From: Planctomycetota bacterium
GTDB taxonomy: Bacteria > Planctomycetota > UBA1135 > UBA2386
Reading direction: 5' to 3'
NCBI GenBank assembly: GCA_020425915.1
Contig: JAGQQZ010000260.1
Location: 1-10,777, forward strand
Length of the DNA: 10,777 nt
The position numbers were made by a program, and so were the translations under genes. Below the pieces are notes generated by a model, which worked only from the letters and a program-made list of their open reading frames with translations, had not been told where the DNA came from and did not search any database. Of the stretch, positions 7,765 through 10,777 are shown piece by piece; positions within the stretch are counted from its first letter, which is position 1; every line of letters begins with the position of its first letter.

Positions 7765-8199
7765 TCAGATCAAGAACACCTCGAACACGAGGTAGCGCGG
7801 CGGACCTGTTCTGGCCCTCGCTTCTGGCGCGGGTGCAAATCCGGCGCACGCGCCGATCGGTGACGTGATGCACGGTACGAACTCCGTCGCGAGGTCGATC
7901 GCGAAGGTCGGCGTCTCGTCGTGGTCGGCGACGACGGCGACGAGCGACGTCGCCCCATCGCCGCAGTGGCAATCGTCATCGGCCGGCTCGCGATCACCCT
8001 GGTCGCTGCAGCAACTCGAGCCGTCATCGCAGCACGAGCACCCGCCCTCGGCCGAATCCTCGGACATCGCGGCGCAGCAGCACTCGAGCGAACCCGACTT
8101 CGCGATGCACCAGAGCCGCGACTGGCACGGGAGCGTCACGACCTGCAGCAGCAGGATCAGCAACCCCACCAACAGGCGACTCTGGACCAAGCGATGCAT
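7765..8199 (-). CDS. Small secreted cysteine-rich protein, candidate periplasmic metal binder of the efflux cluster
   Basis: 144 aa, family not recognised with certainty. A hydrophobic signal segment (residues 9-23) is followed by a dense Cys region: 12 Cys between residues 25 and 79, including CCC (40-42), CSCC (54-57), CC (63-64) and CHC (77-79), spaced by Asp/Ser/Gly/Glu. Cys110, Cys118 and His93 come later, and it ends in PPRYLVFEVFLI, a short hydrophobic tail. There is no clear lipobox (TLPC at 22-25). It is the first gene of the efflux cluster, transcribed the same way, 100 bp before the OMF, with a promoter-like sequence upstream. Composition and position suggest metal binding outside the cytoplasm, in the place CusF holds in E. 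coli, though it does not resemble CusF. Its layout (aromatic-Cys after the signal, Cys pairs, C-terminal PP) recalls small proteins I have seen named HYC_CC_PP beside metal efflux genes; I cannot test this. The start has no clear ribosome site. Confidence 0.75.
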   Translation of the reverse strand: MHRLVQSRLLVGLLILLLQVVTLPCQSRLWCIAKSGSLECCCAAMSEDSAEGGCSCCDDGSSCCSDQGDREPADDDCHCGDGATSLVAVVADHDETPTFAIDLATEFVPCITSPIGACAGFAPAPEARARTGPPRYLVFEVFLI

Positions 8200-8207
8200 C
8201 GATGGCG

Positions 8208-8229
8208 GCGCGGTTTCGGCCGACCGCGC
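8208..8229. promoter_or_regulatory. Inverted repeat GCGCGGT-N8-ACCGCGC just downstream of the candidate -10
   Basis: The 7-bp arms are perfect complements (8208-8214 and 8223-8229). The repeat abuts the candidate -10 hexamer and would cover the expected transcription start, a typical repressor operator position. It could also form a 5'-UTR hairpin near the ATG at 8199. Confidence 0.4.
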
Positions 8230-8258
8230 ACTCTACGGTCCCGCTATCGGCACGGCAA
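8230..8258 (-). promoter_or_regulatory. Candidate sigma70-like promoter of the Cys-rich/cus cluster
   Basis: On the minus strand TTGCCG (8253-8258) and TAGAGT (8230-8235) are separated by 17 bp; each matches its consensus hexamer in 4 of 6 positions. The expected start is near 8222-8224, giving a leader of about 25 nt. The 17-bp spacer argues against a MerR/CueR-type promoter, which normally has 19-20 bp. Confidence 0.4.
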
Positions 8259-8285
8259 GAGCTCGGACTCGAGCCCACGCCGAGC

Positions 8286-8287
<2 letters not shown>
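8259..8287 (-). terminator. Terminator-like hairpin at the end of the M20 peptidase gene
   Basis: GAGCTCGG and CCGAGCTC (8280-8287 and 8259-8266) are perfect 8-bp complements around a 13-nt loop. The stem begins within the M20 stop codon. Only TT follows the stem before GC-rich sequence, so if it terminates it does so weakly. It separates the upstream genes from the promoter-like site that follows directly. Confidence 0.4.
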
Positions 8288-9704
<1,417 letters not shown>

Positions 9705-9753
9705 ACCCACAACGTAGCCCCGGCCCCAACCCCAGGCCAGGGCCGCATCGCGC

Positions 9754-10488
9754 TCAGCTCGCGAGGATCGCGCAGGGCAGGCTGTCCGCCGGCGCGTCGA
9801 TCGCGGCGCGCAACGCCGCGGTACCGAACCGGTCGCAATCGATCCGCGTGCCGATCCGCAACGCCCGGCGCAGGTCCTCGTCGTCGGTCTCGTCCGGATC
9901 GACGCCGACGACCGCACAGTCCCGACCGCCGGCCGCGAGCCCGGCTTCGATCGGCGCCGCCAGACGGGCGGGCGAGACGGACACGAACGCGGTGTCGCGC
10001 GGCAGTTCGTGCGCGAGTTCGAGTCCGACCGTCGCGATGCCCGCCGCGTAGTCGTCTGTCTCGAGTCCGGGCATGATCGCGTAGCCGAGTTCGCGCCGGG
10101 TTCGTTCGGCGACCTCGTTCGGTGCCGTACCGTCGGTGATCAGTACGAACTCGTGTCCGAGCCGACCGAACAGCGCGGCGTCGCGTTCCGAGTCGGTCAC
10201 CGCGACGCACGGAATTCGCTGCGCACGGGCCGCCGTCGCGGCGGCGAGCGCGGGCCGCAACTCGTCGGAGACCACGATCCCCTTGAGCGCGCCGAAGTGT
10301 CTCGACAGCTCGAGCATCGCGCCACGGAACCAGATCCCGCCCGGTCCCTGCAGACACTCGGCCTTGATGCGAAGGTCCGCCGGGATCGACACACCGGGGA
10401 GGTACAGGCCACCCACCAGCGGCGTCGCCACGAGGTGGCCGCGCAGCTTGTGCAGCGAGGACTCGATCCGATGGGTCACGCGGACCAT
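9754..10488 (-). CDS. Threonine/serine dehydratase-like protein (PLP fold type II) lacking the Schiff-base lysine; probable pseudoenzyme
   Basis: 244 aa from ATG 10488, which has GAGGGG just upstream. It follows threonine dehydratase along most of its length: ATPL (21-24), RIKAECLQGPGGIWFRGA (40-57) against the usual LKxEDLQxTGSFKxRGA, GIVVS (70-74), then RIPCVAVTDSERDAALFGRLGHEFVLI (91-117), DDYAAGIATVGLELAHELP (145-163) and VVGVDPDE (193-200). The residues that hold the cofactor are gone. The lysine that binds PLP is Trp53, the SAGNHxxG loop reads SDELRPAL (74-81), and the glycine-rich phosphate loop GGGGL is replaced by SVSPARL (170-176). It also stops short of the usual 310-330 aa. Homology is therefore clear but dehydratase chemistry is very unlikely; a ligand-binding or regulatory role is possible. 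It lies 23 bp after comF and 49 bp before the M20 gene. A TTG start at 10515, overlapping the comF stop, is a weaker alternative. Confidence 0.82.
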   Translation of the reverse strand: MVRVTHRIESSLHKLRGHLVATPLVGGLYLPGVSIPADLRIKAECLQGPGGIWFRGAMLELSRHFGALKGIVVSDELRPALAAATAARAQRIPCVAVTDSERDAALFGRLGHEFVLITDGTAPNEVAERTRRELGYAIMPGLETDDYAAGIATVGLELAHELPRDTAFVSVSPARLAAPIEAGLAAGGRDCAVVGVDPDETDDEDLRRALRIGTRIDCDRFGTAALRAAIDAPADSLPCAILAS

Positions 10489-10492
10489 GCAA

Positions 10493-10498
10493 CCCCTC
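10493..10498 (-). promoter_or_regulatory. Shine-Dalgarno GAGGGG deciding the PLP-like gene start
   Basis: GAGGGG ends 4 nt before ATG 10488 (6 nt from the GAGG core). This favours the ATG over the TTG at 10515, which overlaps the preceding stop codon. Confidence 0.6.
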
Positions 10499-10511
10499 GC
10501 TCGCGCTCCGG

Positions 10512-10777
10512 TCAACCGCGTGCGTCACAGGCCGTCAGACCGACGACCGCGCCGGCTCCGCCAGCTCGCAGCACGCGGGCGCATTCGCGCATCGTGCTGC
10601 CCGAGGTGAAGACGTCGTCGACCAGCAGCACCGGCCGACCCCGCACGGCTCCGGCGCGTCGCAGTCGGAACGCCCCCGCGACGTTCGCGTCCCGCGAGGT
10701 CACTCGGACGTCGCCCTGCGGCAGCGTCGCGCGGGTCCGCGCGACGACGCGTGACGCACAGCGGAGACCGAGCCACC
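10512..10777 (-). CDS. comF: ComF-family phosphoribosyltransferase-like protein, C-terminal part (5' end beyond window)
   Basis: The last 87 codons of a gene that enters from the right edge; the frame is open from 10775 to the stop at 10512. The visible part has the ComF pattern: RTRATLP, a DANVAGAFRL segment, then the PRPP-binding signature VLLVDDVFTSGST followed by MRECARVLRAGGA and a strand VVGLTA near the C-terminus. ComF proteins are needed for DNA uptake in naturally competent bacteria, but homologues are widespread and this may be general DNA or nucleotide metabolism. The N-terminal zinc-finger region cannot be seen. A start could be placed at the GTG at 10703, but homology clearly continues upstream of it, so the gene is longer. 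It is probably the first visible member of an operon with the PLP-like and M20 genes. Confidence 0.85.
   Translation of the reverse strand, partial: WLGLRCASRVVARTRATLPQGDVRVTSRDANVAGAFRLRRAGAVRGRPVLLVDDVFTSGSTMRECARVLRAGGAGAVVGLTACDARG

Noticed and set aside
6312..7868. 518-codon open frame on the plus strand over the OMF gene and leader
   Set aside because: It is the antisense shadow of a clear TolC-family protein and has no recognisable motif.
9705..9917. 71-codon N-terminal extension of the M20 frame
   Set aside because: It overlaps the end of the PLP-like gene on the same strand, is Arg/Ser-rich and lies outside the family's N-terminus.
10525..10776. 83-codon frame at the right edge on the minus strand
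   Set aside because: It overlaps in another phase the frame that carries the PRPP motif VLLVDDVFTSGST; its own translation is Arg/Ala/Gly-rich noise.

Overview
The DNA is very GC-rich (about two thirds G+C by eye), with tightly packed genes and mostly GTG/ATG starts. It encodes a complete RND-type tripartite efflux system with an outer-membrane factor, so the host is a Gram-negative (diderm) bacterium. Nothing here fixes the phylum. The large CusA and the two-HMBD CusB plus C-terminal Cys/Met domain resemble versions I recall from Bacteroidota, Planctomycetota and similar non-enterobacterial lineages rather than E. coli. No insertion sequence, CRISPR array, tRNA or rRNA was seen.

Layout. (1) Left edge, plus strand: a GmhB/HisB-like HAD protein (134-712) whose catalytic residues are partly replaced. 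(2) 725-8199, minus strand: a heavy-metal (probable Cu(I)/Ag(I)) export cluster. Read 5' to 3' it encodes a small secreted Cys-rich protein, an outer-membrane factor (CusC-like), a membrane-fusion protein (CusB-like) and the RND pump (CusA-like). The last three overlap by 4 bp or less and are surely co-translated. A 100-bp leader with inverted repeats and two copies of a 12-bp dyad separates the Cys-rich gene from them. The HAD gene and the pump gene converge with only 12 bp between stops. (3) 8286-10777, minus strand: an upstream group made of the C-terminal end of a ComF-type phosphoribosyltransferase (cut by the window edge), a threonine-dehydratase-like protein without the PLP-binding lysine, and an M20 metallopeptidase. 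A terminator-like hairpin at the M20 stop codon followed by a sigma70-like promoter separates this group from the metal cluster.

How it works together. The export cluster would carry metal from the periplasm and inner membrane to outside the cell. The Cys-rich protein is placed to act as a periplasmic metal binder, donor or sensor for the pump; that is inference from composition and position. No metal-responsive regulator (CueR, CusRS or CopY-like) is in the window, so control must come from elsewhere.

The least expected content is two probable pseudoenzymes (the fold-type-II PLP homologue and the HAD protein) and the unrecognised Cys-rich secreted protein.
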